In this document: positions 46,202 through 56,289 of the stretch, one piece after another
How positions within the stretch are numbered: the first letter of the stretch is position 1
Layout of the letters: every line of letters begins with the position of its first letter
Source of the DNA: Neptuniibacter sp. 1_MG-2023
GTDB lineage: Bacteria > Pseudomonadota > Gammaproteobacteria > Pseudomonadales > Balneatricaceae
Length of the DNA: 64,000 nt
Direction: 5' to 3'
Assembly (NCBI RefSeq): GCF_030547185.1
Contig: NZ_JAUOQR010000002.1
Coordinates: forward strand, 310,001 to 374,000
Made by a program: the position numbers and the translations under genes
Notes under the pieces: model-generated
What the model saw: the letters and a program-made list of their open reading frames with translations, nothing else
Database searches by the model: none
What the model was told of the DNA's origin: nothing

Positions 46202-46812
46202 TGTCCAATCCTCAGCGTGAAAAAATTTCAAGCATTATACGGTGCGAATTATGACAATCGCCAGCAGAATGGAAATTGTCTTCTATAATAAAAGTGTAAC
46301 TTCGTGTTGAAGTCACGGTTGTATTTTTTGAAATATTGAATTGTCTTTGGTTTTTTATGTGTTTTATCATGACTAGAGATAGTTCTTCCTTTGAGACATT
46401 TTTTGAAATGAAATAAGGAGGATAAATAAAAATACATCGACTGGGAGATTGATTGTTGCGGTTTTTGTTAATGCTTTAGGCTGCGGCAATTAGTAGCATT
46501 TTTAAGTTGGTATTTTCAGAGTGAACGTCAAAGACTACAGAGTGGTCATAACCACATTAGAAGCACTCTAGAACCTGTCCGCTTAAAAAAATTCTGGTCG
46601 TTTACATTGCTTGTTTTTTGCCTGCAAAGGCTGATTAGTCGGAGTATCCATCCGGCAGGAGGGGATAGTATCTCTTATAGAGGCTATCCCCTCGTTAATT
46701 TTAGTCGCTCATGTTGCCCTCTAAGCGATATCACTTAGTCTTAGTTCCCCTTATATTTCTTCCATTCTAATGAGAATGTGCTATCCCTTAGGGTAAACAT
46801 GGGGACGTAACT
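46202..46812. other. 611-base gap between purT and the PhnA-domain gene
   Basis: No gene is supported. It holds the purT promoter side at the left and a GC-rich hairpin at 46659-46693 that does not follow any coding region. The DNA between 46500 and 46650 is unremarkable. A small RNA ending at the hairpin is possible but unproven. Confidence 0.5.
46659..46693. other. Orphan 10-bp hairpin
   Basis: GAGGGGATAG (46659-46668) pairs perfectly with CTATCCCCTC (46684-46693) around a 15-nt loop, followed by GTTAATTTTA. It looks like a terminator but has no gene before it on either strand. Confidence 0.6.
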
Positions 46813-47223
46813 ATGTCTAAAGGTCATGATCGTTATCACGAGCGGAATTGTGGGCTGTCAATTTTTGGCAAGGATTTAGTGCGGCGTAGTGGGGCACATT
46901 GCGAACTATGCGGCGATCATGGTGTTAAGTTGCATATCTATGAGGTGGCAGCTGTTTCAAAACTACCTGATTTGAATCACTGTCTTATGGTCTGCGATGT
47001 GTGTTTTACGCAGATTGAAAAACCAAAATCACAATCACAAGATAACAACCATTGGCGCTGCTTAAATCATTCAATCTGGAGTGAAGTGCCTGTGGTCAAA
47101 GTCCTTGCTGTAGCTATATTGAAGCGTGTTGCAGAGCAAGATTTTTGGGCTGTTCAGCTTTTAGAGCAAGTTTATTTAGAACCTGAAGAGCGGGAATGGT
47201 TAGCTAAAGTGCAACTCCCTTAA
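46813..47223 (+). CDS. PhnA-domain zinc-ribbon protein (YjdM-like)
   Basis: A 136-residue protein. Its N-terminal zinc ribbon has GAHCELCGDHG and MVCDVC, followed by the PhnA region with HWRCLNHSIWSEVPVVKVLAV and a YLEPEEREWLAK end. PhnA (YjdM) was named from a link to phosphonate use, but its function is not established. The first 20 residues (HDRYHERNCGLSIFG) precede the family core. It is convergent with ansA (9-base gap). Confidence 0.82.
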   Translation: MSKGHDRYHERNCGLSIFGKDLVRRSGAHCELCGDHGVKLHIYEVAAVSKLPDLNHCLMVCDVCFTQIEKPKSQSQDNNHWRCLNHSIWSEVPVVKVLAVAILKRVAEQDFWAVQLLEQVYLEPEEREWLAKVQLP

Positions 47224-47232
47224 TTTGATGTT

Positions 47233-48246
47233 TTAGCGACTGATTTCCCCGGCCAAGTTTTTAACAAAGTTATTTTTGATCATTGCCGTAGATATCAGTG
47301 TTGCTAATAGAAAGTGAAGTTTGCAGAAGCAGGCTTCTAATGTCATTTCGGCCCCTGATATAACACCAATCTCATTTAAAATTGAGCTGCATGCGTATTG
47401 CCCCTGAAAGATCTCAGCTTGTAAGCACTGGCTGTTATTGACGAAAATTACGCCTCGTTGTGCAGCAGCCTTCAGTGCATCAATTAGTTCCTGATTTTGA
47501 TCAGGCAAATTACCTACGCCGTAACTCCGCAAAATAATGGCTTTACAGTCTGGGTCTGAACTGAGTAATTCAACGTGCTTGCCATTAATTCCTGGATATA
47601 TGGGCAGTATAACAACGGCATTTTTTTTAAACTCGGGGTTTAAAAAGCGAGGTTGTTTTTGGGGCAAAAAGAGGTTGGAGTGTAGCTCGACATTAAGCCC
47701 AACTTGGCCGAGCCAAGGGAAGTTCGGGCTGTTAAAAGCATCTAACCCTGTTGCTTTTACTTTACTCGATCTATTTCCTCTTAAAAGTCGTCCGCTAAAG
47801 TAAATGCAGACTTCATTTATTGAGTTATCAGTGGCCAGAAGTAGTGTTGTAATTAGATTATCGAGTGCATCGTTTCGCAGTTGTGATAAGGGAATCTGAG
47901 AGCCGGTGAAGATAACGGGTTTTGATAAACCTTGTAAGATGAAGGACAGCATTGAAGCACTGTAAGCCATAGTATCGGTACCATGAAGCACAATAAAGCC
48001 ATCATAGTCCTCATATTTCTGGATAATAATGTCTGCCATTTCAGTCCAATGGCTAGGGATTAAATTGGCGCTATCTATTAACGGATTTAGCTCCAGCATA
48101 TCGAACTCTGGGAGCAGAGCGTGGTGTGAATGGGCTAAACGGCTTCTTATTAATGATTCAAACCCTGGGACAGGAGTGTAGCCGTTAGCGGATGATTCCA
48201 TACCTATAGTTCCACCAGTATAGATCATCAGTATTTTAGTAGTCAT
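47233..48246 (-). CDS. ansA: L-asparaginase type I (cytoplasmic)
   Basis: A 337-residue asparaginase like E. coli AnsA (338). The active-site threonines lie in MIYTGGTIGM and VLHGTDTMAYSA; ITGSQ-like motif is FTGSQIPL. It has no signal peptide, so it acts in the cytoplasm, converting asparagine to aspartate and ammonia. ATG 48246 with GGGAG upstream is preferred to a TTG six codons earlier. It is monocistronic. Confidence 0.93.
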   Translation of the reverse strand: MTTKILMIYTGGTIGMESSANGYTPVPGFESLIRSRLAHSHHALLPEFDMLELNPLIDSANLIPSHWTEMADIIIQKYEDYDGFIVLHGTDTMAYSASMLSFILQGLSKPVIFTGSQIPLSQLRNDALDNLITTLLLATDNSINEVCIYFSGRLLRGNRSSKVKATGLDAFNSPNFPWLGQVGLNVELHSNLFLPQKQPRFLNPEFKKNAVVILPIYPGINGKHVELLSSDPDCKAIILRSYGVGNLPDQNQELIDALKAAAQRGVIFVNNSQCLQAEIFQGQYACSSILNEIGVISGAEMTLEACFCKLHFLLATLISTAMIKNNFVKNLAGEISR

Positions 48247-48323
48247 AGGGCGCTCCCGCTTCAATTGAACATATATATACGTTGAACTAAGGGAGAAGTG
48301 AAGAGTTTATACATTTTTGCCTA

Positions 48324-50774
48324 TTAAGCATTATTTATCGGAGAGCCTAGCCCTCTTGGGCTTTTTAATAGTTCGCTGATCTGTGCTTCAGGTAAAGGTT
48401 TGCTGAAGAGGAACCCTTGTAGCTCTTCGCAGGTTTGCGTTAACAGGAAATTACGTTGCTGGGGAGTCTCTACACCCTCTGCAATCACTTGAAGATTAAG
48501 GCTGTGAGCCATTGTTATGATTGCTTGAGTGATTTCAGCACTTTCTACACTTTGCCCTAAATCACGCACAAAACTTTGGTCGATTTTTATACGATCTAAA
48601 GGGAATTGCTTTAGGTAACTTAAAGAGGAATAGCCGGTACCAAAATCGTCTACGGCAATATTAATCCCAATATCTTTTAGCTCGTGTAAAGTTTGAATGG
48701 TCGTCTCAAAGTTACTCATAAGAGCAGATTCTGTTAGCTCGAGCTCCAATAGGTGTGCAGGGAGCGCAGTGATATCCAATATTTGTTTTACACGCTCAAC
48801 TATAAAATTATCATAAAATTGAATAGCTGAAATATTGATGGCTATACGTATCTCTTTTTTCAGGCCTTTGTTCCAAGTGACGGCTTGTTTACAGGCCGTT
48901 TCCAGTACCCAATCCCCTATAGACATAATTAGTCCAGTTTTCTCTGCAATAGGAATAAAAGATGCTGGGGATATGTTACCTCTTTCAGGATGTTTCCAGC
49001 GCAATAGTGCTTCTAGGCCGATTATTTCTCCGGTAGCGCTGATGACTTGAGGTTGATAATAGACTTCCAGTTGGTTTTGATTGAGGGCTAAGTGAAGGTC
49101 CCGCGTTAATGAGGATTCGTCGATAATTTCCTGTTTTAAATGCAACGAATAATAGTACAGCCCGCGCTTGTTGTTGGATTTTGCTTTATGCATGGCCGCA
49201 TAGGCATTACTGATTAATATATCGGTACTGTCTCCATCTTGTGGATAGGTACTGACACCAATGGAGGGTTTAAAGAAAAAATGATCGCCCTGTAATTCGC
49301 AAGGCAATTGTAGAAGCTGGATGAGACGGTGGCCGATTCTTGCAGTATCTGAAGGGGAGGACTGGTTGGTAATGATTGCAGCAAATTCGATTCCACTTAG
49401 TCGAGCGACTGGATGAGAAAACCCGACAGCTTTTTGTATCTGTTGTGCGGCCATTGCTAGAATTTCATCACCTGCATTAAGGCCTAAACGGTTATTAACT
49501 TCTTTGATGCCACTAAGTTGGATGATCAGCAGTGAAACATTTTGCGTGCTAGGTGTTTCTGTCAGTGTGCTCGCCAGTTGGTCTTTGAACATTGTTTTAT
49601 TAGGTAGGTGCGTTATTGGATCAAAGTTAAGTTGCTGGTACACCTCGTTGTTAAGCTGCGTTAGTTTGTATTGGGTTTCTAAGGAACGGCGCCAACTAAA
49701 GAGCGAGAAAACTAAAATCAGTACGAGCATAGTATTTGTTGGAGGAAGCCAAAGTTGAGCTTCACGTAAGAGAGTAAAGGATAAAACTAATGCTGCTAGC
49801 AATGTAAAAGGTAAGCTTATTGGAAAGTACCGTTTGGGGAGCACGATGGCAGCTAATACTAATAATGTAGTTAAAATGAGAGTGGATAAGTATTGTTGCC
49901 ACGGTGTTATCTCAGTGATAAACCGGGATTCCAGTAATGCCGCCGCTATATTTGCATTGAGTTCTACGCCGGGCATCCGTTGATGGTGTCCAGAAACAGG
50001 GGTGCTTACGGCATCCCCCATTCCGGTCGCGGTAGCACCTATGATGACTATTTTATCTTTTAAATGTTCTCGGCCTATCTTGCCATTCAATACATCAATA
50101 TATGAATAATGAGTGAAATGCCCTGGAGGGCCGTAAAAAGGGATTAGTAATGGGGTTTTACGTACCCAGCCGGTATCACTGCTTTGTGTTTTTTCTAGAG
50201 CCGGCGTTAAAGGGTAATCGCGGATAGCTTGTTGGAGGGCAAGGCCTAATATAGGCCAATGAGCGTCACCTAAGCCGGCGTAGAGGTAAACTCGACGGCA
50301 GATACCATCAATATCTAACTCAGTATCAACATGAGCAAATCCGGCACTATGCTCAGCAATAGTAGGGGTTGGTAGTAGCTCGGTAATTTGTGAATTTAAT
50401 GATTTTTCAGGTGCTACCGCCAGAAAAACGTGACCATTTTTTTCTATAGCTTCAGCAAATAGGCGGTCATTCTCAAGGGATTCTTTTTCGGAAAATAAAA
50501 TATCAAAGCCCACAGCGGTGGTTTGGGCTTGGGTCAGTTGATTAAGTAATTCTGCATGGGTCGTTCGAGGCCATGGCCAGCGCCCCAGACGCATGATGCT
50601 TTCTTCATCAATCGCAACAATAACGATCTCTTCAGGGGCCGGGTGGCCCGATAAATTTAACAACGTGTCGTAAATAATCAGATCTATGCGTTTAAGCACA
50701 GAACTGTTGAAGCTAACAACCAGCAATAACAGCATAAAGCCTATAACAAAAAGCTGGATACGACGTTTATTCAT
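48324..50774 (-). CDS. CHASE2 sensor with degenerate GGDEF and intact EAL domain
   Basis: An 816-residue membrane protein. An N-terminal helix (7-24), a periplasmic CHASE2 domain (about 28-290, with AIDEESIMRLGRWPWPR and VIIGATATGMGD), then three C-terminal helices lead to a GGDEF domain and an EAL domain. The GGDEF site reads LSGIEF, so cyclase activity is unlikely. EAL residues are intact: EALLRW, the INISAIQFY asparagine, LELTESAL, VDDFGTGYSSLSYL and EGVET. It is probably a c-di-GMP phosphodiesterase. It follows the LysM-FecR gene by 13 bases in one operon, so the two probably act together. Confidence 0.9.
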   Translation of the reverse strand: MNKRRIQLFVIGFMLLLLVVSFNSSVLKRIDLIIYDTLLNLSGHPAPEEIVIVAIDEESIMRLGRWPWPRTTHAELLNQLTQAQTTAVGFDILFSEKESLENDRLFAEAIEKNGHVFLAVAPEKSLNSQITELLPTPTIAEHSAGFAHVDTELDIDGICRRVYLYAGLGDAHWPILGLALQQAIRDYPLTPALEKTQSSDTGWVRKTPLLIPFYGPPGHFTHYSYIDVLNGKIGREHLKDKIVIIGATATGMGDAVSTPVSGHHQRMPGVELNANIAAALLESRFITEITPWQQYLSTLILTTLLVLAAIVLPKRYFPISLPFTLLAALVLSFTLLREAQLWLPPTNTMLVLILVFSLFSWRRSLETQYKLTQLNNEVYQQLNFDPITHLPNKTMFKDQLASTLTETPSTQNVSLLIIQLSGIKEVNNRLGLNAGDEILAMAAQQIQKAVGFSHPVARLSGIEFAAIITNQSSPSDTARIGHRLIQLLQLPCELQGDHFFFKPSIGVSTYPQDGDSTDILISNAYAAMHKAKSNNKRGLYYYSLHLKQEIIDESSLTRDLHLALNQNQLEVYYQPQVISATGEIIGLEALLRWKHPERGNISPASFIPIAEKTGLIMSIGDWVLETACKQAVTWNKGLKKEIRIAINISAIQFYDNFIVERVKQILDITALPAHLLELELTESALMSNFETTIQTLHELKDIGINIAVDDFGTGYSSLSYLKQFPLDRIKIDQSFVRDLGQSVESAEITQAIITMAHSLNLQVIAEGVETPQQRNFLLTQTCEELQGFLFSKPLPEAQISELLKSPRGLGSPINNA

Positions 50775-50787
50775 AGTCTGTATGTGT

Positions 50788-52437
50788 TCACAGCAACAAT
50801 ATAGTGGCTACAAAAGAACCAAACACATAGATCCAGTTTTCGTTCGGGGGCGGTGTTAATTCTTGAGTAACACCCCAAGCACCGGCAAAGCCATCTTCTG
50901 CTAGGGATCTAACGCGAACATATCTATATCCTTCAGGACGCTCCAGTGTAATCTCCGGCTTTGTTAACCTTGTATCTGTAATAATGGATTTAAATGATGG
51001 ATCTTTAGATATTTGTATTTGGTAGGATTCATCCGGTAAGCCTAAAGTCCATGAGAGTTTTATTTCACGTTCATTTTGGACGAGTGCGGGCTCGGGAGTC
51101 GCAGGAATTGGTTTTACGGTTAAGCTACGTTGAGTACCATAAGGTCCTAATTCTCCATCGCCAGCAAGACTGGCTACACGCCAGTAATAGGTGTTGGTGG
51201 GCAGTAGTTCGGATGCCGTAAATTGGTTGCTCGTTAATGAAGGGCGATCAAGTAATATGTTAGAAAACTGTTGATCGGACGCTATCTGTAATCGGTAGCT
51301 GACCGCTTCGCTGGATTGGGTCCATTCCAATACAGGAGCTTCCCCACGTATTGTAGCCTTATTATTTGGTGCCATAGGGAAAGGCGGTTGAGGGTGTGCA
51401 TTGAGTGTGAATGTTTGTACACGTTCTATACCCTCAATTCCATATTTGTCGACAGCACGCAGTTGTAGGAAGTATGTATCATCACTTAGGTCAGGAAGGC
51501 TGATGGCATTTCGTTCACTGTCACTATCCCATAACACTGTACTAAACTCATTTGACTCTGCAATGATGAAACGATAACGCTGCGCACCCTCTATAGCTTC
51601 CCAGCGGATTTGAGAACCAATGGTTTCGATCGGTTGTGGGTAAGCCAATAGCTGAGGAGCGGGTAGGAGCTTTTTAGGTTTTAATGGCGCTTTATTTTTA
51701 ACAACATGAGTCCCGTAGCCAGCACGAACTAAACGTGTAGTTTTCGCACCTTTTACCGCGACGCCACCTTCTAATACCTCAATAGTTGAACTCGTGTCTG
51801 CCGCTGTATAAGAGGTTCGGAAGCGGGTTCCCCTAACGGCAGAGATCGCAGCGGGTGTATGGATTTCGAAACGTGAAGCACTGCCTTTTTGTGTTGCAGC
51901 ATGACTCTCTATATCACCTGATATGAGGCGAACTCTTGAATCCACCATCCCAGTCTCACCATATTTCGTCATATGGTTAAAATCGATTTTAGAGTTTTGT
52001 AATACCAGTATCTCACTACCATCAGCAAAGCGAATTAATGCACTGCTTTGTGAATAGGTTTCTAAATGATCGCCAAGATTAAGTTGCTGACCTACACTCA
52101 CTTGTTGTGAATCAGTGCCTTCTTTGCTTTGCGTGACTACATCCCCTTCAAATTTGATGACTTGTGCTGATGCTGGCTGAGATTTTATCCAATCAATAGG
52201 GATACGTAATTTTGTGTTTTCAGGGATGCGTTTAGGGTCGGCGATATTATTAATCTTCTGAAGTTGTTTCCAGTAAGATGTTTTGTAAAGGTGTTTTTCA
52301 CTGAATTCAGACAGTGTGTCTCCTTGAACGACACTGTAAATCCACTCTTGCGCTATAGCTGAAGGCGTGTTGAAGAGTAGGGCCAACAATACCACTGAAG
52401 CAGATTTTTTATAAAAGTTGAGTATTGTTGTGTCCAT
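50788..52437 (-). CDS. Periplasmic LysM-FecR protein with fibronectin-like repeats
   Basis: A 549-residue exported protein. The signal peptide ends near residue 29 (NTPSAIA). A LysM domain (about 33-79, YSVVQGDTLSEFSEKHL) that should bind peptidoglycan precedes a FecR domain (about 90-230, IRFADGSEILVLQNSKI and AISAVRGTRFRTSY) and three FN3-like segments (RYRFIIAESNEFS, YRLQIASDQQFS and YQIQISKDPSF). A short C-terminal hydrophobic stretch (VFGSFVATILLL) could anchor it. It is upstream of the CHASE2-EAL gene in the same operon, a pairing seen in related bacteria, and may pass a cell-wall signal to it. Confidence 0.88.
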   Translation of the reverse strand: MDTTILNFYKKSASVVLLALLFNTPSAIAQEWIYSVVQGDTLSEFSEKHLYKTSYWKQLQKINNIADPKRIPENTKLRIPIDWIKSQPASAQVIKFEGDVVTQSKEGTDSQQVSVGQQLNLGDHLETYSQSSALIRFADGSEILVLQNSKIDFNHMTKYGETGMVDSRVRLISGDIESHAATQKGSASRFEIHTPAAISAVRGTRFRTSYTAADTSSTIEVLEGGVAVKGAKTTRLVRAGYGTHVVKNKAPLKPKKLLPAPQLLAYPQPIETIGSQIRWEAIEGAQRYRFIIAESNEFSTVLWDSDSERNAISLPDLSDDTYFLQLRAVDKYGIEGIERVQTFTLNAHPQPPFPMAPNNKATIRGEAPVLEWTQSSEAVSYRLQIASDQQFSNILLDRPSLTSNQFTASELLPTNTYYWRVASLAGDGELGPYGTQRSLTVKPIPATPEPALVQNEREIKLSWTLGLPDESYQIQISKDPSFKSIITDTRLTKPEITLERPEGYRYVRVRSLAEDGFAGAWGVTQELTPPPNENWIYVFGSFVATILLL

Positions 52438-52708
52438 GCGAGTACTCCAGAGATTACGTCCATTATTAATCCTAGTCGAGGAATCCTTTTAATGCCGCTC
52501 AAGTGATAGGATTAATCCCTCTATTTGCTATTTATATCAGCTTTTAGAGTTAGATGCTTTATCCTGTTAAGTATTTATTAAGGTGGGGGTTTAAATAGGC
52601 TTTTCGATTTTATTTTGCGCTCTATCTCCCTGAAAAAAGTGAATCGCTTTTACTCCTTAACAAGTTTGATTATTCTGAGTTAAATAATATCGTTAGGAAT
52701 GACCTTAG

Positions 52709-53542
52709 ATGTCTGATAAATCACATCCACTTTCAACCTCAGCCTTAGCTAAGGCACTCGATAAAACCACTAAGCAGATGTTTACTGAGCTGGAATCACT
52801 CGGTTGGATCAAGCGTGTAAGTGATAACTGGTTATTAACATCTAAAGGTGAGTTTGAAGGGGGGACCTATCGTGAAAGCACTAAGTTTGGTCGTTATATT
52901 ATTTGGCCAAGTGAGACCGTCAAGCACCGAGCTTTAGTGAGTGTTGATTCCCATCTCTTATCTTTTGATTCTTTGGCTACTCAGCTGTCGTTATCTGATC
53001 GTATTATTGGATTACTTTTGCAAGAATTAGGTTGGATCAAGGCGGGCCGAAAAGGCTGGCTGTTAACCACTTTAGGTGAAGCTGCGGGAGGTTTTCAGCG
53101 GGAAAATCGGTCTACAGGCATTCCTTATATCATGTGGCGAGAGTCTATTTTAGACAATGGGATATTAACTGCACGAGTGAGCGGATTCCAACAGGGCTAT
53201 GAGGGAAAAAACGATTATCTTTGTTGTGATGGCCATAATGTTACTTGTGAAGCGGAGAGGAAGATTGATAATTGGCTCTATCTGTCCGGCTTGTTGCATG
53301 CCTATCGGACAGGTTTGCCGTGCGAAGGAGATTTAGATGCCGATTTTTATCTACCTCAACATCAGCTTTATATTGAGTATTGGGGTAAAGAAAACCCTAA
53401 AAGTATGTTGTCAGCAAAGATCGAGAAAAAGGAAAAGTTCATTAAAATGGGCGTTGACCTGATTGAATTAAATGATGACGACGTTGCAAACCTTGATGAG
53501 GCGCTTCCTCGAATGTTATTGAAATACAATATAGAAGCATAA
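52709..53542 (+). CDS. Duplicated winged-helix protein with PD-(D/E)XK-type C-terminal domain
   Basis: A 277-residue protein in three parts. Residues about 7-70 and 83-146 are two copies of one unit: ELESLGWIKRVSDNWLLT and LQELGWIKAGRKGWLLT, each with a GEFEGG/GEAAGG turn and an RE...YI.W ending, like small winged helices. The C-terminus (about 175-265) has an acidic CEAERKIDNWL, D212 in DADFYLP, E223 in LYIEYWG and lysines at 237 and 240. This is the order of a PD-(D/E)XK nuclease core as in C-terminal nuclease domains of some helicases. Family and role are unknown. It is a single gene. Confidence 0.72.
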   Translation: MSDKSHPLSTSALAKALDKTTKQMFTELESLGWIKRVSDNWLLTSKGEFEGGTYRESTKFGRYIIWPSETVKHRALVSVDSHLLSFDSLATQLSLSDRIIGLLLQELGWIKAGRKGWLLTTLGEAAGGFQRENRSTGIPYIMWRESILDNGILTARVSGFQQGYEGKNDYLCCDGHNVTCEAERKIDNWLYLSGLLHAYRTGLPCEGDLDADFYLPQHQLYIEYWGKENPKSMLSAKIEKKEKFIKMGVDLIELNDDDVANLDEALPRMLLKYNIEA

Positions 53543-53767
53543 TATTCATTCAGGCTTAAGAGATAACTTTATATTATAGTGCTGAGGATGAGGAAAAAAG
53601 CTGATTATTAGCTAGAATGTAAGTACTCACAATAGGACATTAAGTGACAGGTAAGTAGTTAATAGAAACTTACTTTTATTACTTAAAGAGCTAAATGATT
53701 TATGAGATTATCAATTATTAATATCTGATTTAGGCAAGCGCCTAACATAATAGGAAGTGTTATCTAT

Positions 53768-56206
53768 TTGAAGCACCAGAGCCCTAAAGTAAGAAATAGG
53801 TTGGCGGTAAAGCTTGCCCAGTATACTGTGTTGATGGCGTTTACTATTGGCTTCTTCTTGAGTTCGTTACATGTATTAGAAGACTATAAAACGCAAGGGA
53901 GTCGGTTAGATCAAACCGTCATTGATATACTGGATGCGAGTAAACCCCCGGCTACGCGCGCGGTCCATACTTTAGATCAGGCGCTTGCCCAAGAAGTTGT
54001 TAATGGGCTTATGCAATATCCCTTCATCTCCAAAGTACAAATTAGAGATGAGTTAGGTGAGGTTTTAGCAGAGCAAGAATCCACGCTGCAAAAGACTAAA
54101 ACGCAATGGTTGACGGAAGCCATCTCAACTAAATATAAAGATTATGCTTTAGCACTTAGGGCGCCTGGGTTTGCCAACCTTGAGCCTGGTAGTCTTCAGG
54201 TGGTTGTGGATCAAGACCTTGCGTTACAGCCCTTTTTTGAACGCGCTTTAACTACGTTTGTCTCGGGCGTCGTTCGTAATATTCTCCTTGCGGTATTTTT
54301 AATAGCGCTTTTCCACGCATTTTTAACTAAGCCCTTGGCCTTGTTAGCTAAACAATTTGCTGAGCTCAGGCTGGAAGATAGCGAAGGTAAATATCTTGAA
54401 GTACCTGAGCAACATAAAAATACCGAGTTAGGTCAACTCAGTGATGTTGGTAATGAATTTATTCATACAGCGCAAAAACTACTTCATGAAAAAAAGAGTA
54501 ACCATTTAGCCCTAGTGCAAAGTGAGCACTTGTTAAAGCAGGTTATCAATCAAGCTCCCCAGTTGATTGTGGCGCTTAATAGTAAAGACCAAGTGTTATT
54601 TTGTAATCAGCAGGTTGCGGAGTTTTATGACGTATCGGTAGAGTCTTTGGTGGGTGTCACCATATCAGATTTCCATTCGTTTCAAGATGAAGTTGAGCGG
54701 ATGCATGTTATCCGCCGTAGCGTCGAAGCCAATAATGCGCCGGTTGATATAACTGAGTTTTCTTGGTCTCGCGAAAATGGCGAACAATTACATTTCTCAA
54801 TTCAGGCTTCGCCATTCGAGTATTTTTCTGAACCTGCAACACTGATTGTGGCGACTGATATTACGAGTCAAAAAGTTGTCCAAGATCATATTAGCCATAT
54901 AGCTAACCACGATAATTTAACCGGTTTGCCCAATCGAGTATTACTGAATGACCGATTATCTAGATCAATTTTAAGCTGTGAGCGAAATGGCGTTTATAAC
55001 GCACTGTTGTTTATTGATTTAGACCATTTTAAAACGATTAACGATTCACTTGGGCATGGTATTGGTGATTTGCTCCTTAAAGAGGTGGCGGAGATACTTA
55101 TAGGCCAAGTACGTGCAAATGATACAGTGGCTCGTTTGGGGGGAGATGAGTTTGTTGTTTTGTTGGAGTTTCTTCATGACAACCAAGAAAGAATCAAAGC
55201 TGATGTACAAATAATCTGCGATAAATTGTTAGAAATACTCTCTCAGCCTATAGATATTAAGCAGCACAAGTTAAGAATAGGGGCGAGTATAGGTGTAGTT
55301 ATCTTTCCAATTGAAGGGAAAGATATTGATGACTTAATGAGATTTGCTGATACAGCTATGTATCATGCGAAAGAGAACGGTCGTAACGGTTATGCCTTTT
55401 ATCATCGTTCCATGTCGTTAGCCGTTGAAAAACAACAGCATATGGAAAATGAGCTTCATCGAGCATTGGAGCAAGAGGAGTTCCGTATTCATTACCAGCC
55501 TCTAGTTAATGTTACAGGGGCCATTGTAGGGTTTGAGGCTTTAATTCGTTGGCAGCATCCAGAAAAAGGCTTAATGCCTCCAATCGAGTTTATTCCTAGT
55601 CTTGAAATAAGCGGCATGATTGTTCCCGTTAGTAATTGGTTATTAGCAAAATGCAGTCGTCAGATAGAAAAGTGGAAGGCTGAAGGGTTTTGGCAGGATG
55701 GTTGGTACACCTCAATTAATATTAGCCCCTTACAGTTTTATCAAGCGGATATGGTGATTACTTTACAGCAGGCAATTGTGGGTGGAGGGGCTAACCTCTC
55801 TGACATCTGTTTAGAAATTACAGAAACGGTTGCGGTTGAAAATATTGAATTTGCTAAGTCGCGGTTACAGAAAATTAGGAAACTTGGTATTACTATCGCG
55901 CTGGATGATTTTGGTACAGGCTATTCCTCATTAAGTTACCTTAAAGATTTACCGATCGATATAGTGAAGATAGATCGCTCTTTTATTCAGGAGCTGGGAG
56001 CCCATAATAATAGCCGATCTATAGTTGAAGCCGTTGCATCAATTGCGAAAGCCTATAATTTGGTGGTACTCGCTGAAGGTATAGAAACTAAAGAGCAATT
56101 AGAGATAGCACATAATATTGGATGCCATGTGTTTCAGGGGTTCTATATTGAGCGGCCACAGGCTGCGGAGCAGCTGCAGAATGAATATTTATCTAAAGGG
56201 TTGTAG
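53768..56206 (+). CDS. Membrane PAS-GGDEF-EAL protein
   Basis: An 812-residue protein. Two membrane helices (17-36 and 168-190) flank a periplasmic sensor of about 130 residues. HAMP-like and PAS (about 258-370) segments follow. GGDEF is intact (RLGGDEF) and EAL is intact (FEALIRW, LDDFGTGYSSLSYL, AEGIET). It can in principle make or break down c-di-GMP. The periplasmic domain resembles no family I can name. The start is TTG 53768 with AGGAAG upstream; internal starts would cut into the first helix. Confidence 0.88.
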   Translation: MKHQSPKVRNRLAVKLAQYTVLMAFTIGFFLSSLHVLEDYKTQGSRLDQTVIDILDASKPPATRAVHTLDQALAQEVVNGLMQYPFISKVQIRDELGEVLAEQESTLQKTKTQWLTEAISTKYKDYALALRAPGFANLEPGSLQVVVDQDLALQPFFERALTTFVSGVVRNILLAVFLIALFHAFLTKPLALLAKQFAELRLEDSEGKYLEVPEQHKNTELGQLSDVGNEFIHTAQKLLHEKKSNHLALVQSEHLLKQVINQAPQLIVALNSKDQVLFCNQQVAEFYDVSVESLVGVTISDFHSFQDEVERMHVIRRSVEANNAPVDITEFSWSRENGEQLHFSIQASPFEYFSEPATLIVATDITSQKVVQDHISHIANHDNLTGLPNRVLLNDRLSRSILSCERNGVYNALLFIDLDHFKTINDSLGHGIGDLLLKEVAEILIGQVRANDTVARLGGDEFVVLLEFLHDNQERIKADVQIICDKLLEILSQPIDIKQHKLRIGASIGVVIFPIEGKDIDDLMRFADTAMYHAKENGRNGYAFYHRSMSLAVEKQQHMENELHRALEQEEFRIHYQPLVNVTGAIVGFEALIRWQHPEKGLMPPIEFIPSLEISGMIVPVSNWLLAKCSRQIEKWKAEGFWQDGWYTSINISPLQFYQADMVITLQQAIVGGGANLSDICLEITETVAVENIEFAKSRLQKIRKLGITIALDDFGTGYSSLSYLKDLPIDIVKIDRSFIQELGAHNNSRSIVEAVASIAKAYNLVVLAEGIETKEQLEIAHNIGCHVFQGFYIERPQAAEQLQNEYLSKGL

Positions 56207-56289
56207 GGAATTTTGTCTTGTTTGCTTGATCTATAGATTGAACATCTTGATTCAGGTAAAGTTTATACACCTTCCTAGGATATAGCTTA

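Noticed and set aside
46202-46460. A purine riboswitch or PurR operator before purT
   Set aside because: No PurR-type palindrome and no riboswitch core could be recognised in the leader.
56220-56289. A CueR/MerR-type operator before the Cus operon
   Set aside because: Only one half of the dyad (ACCTTCC) is visible and no 19-bp spacer promoter can be placed around it.
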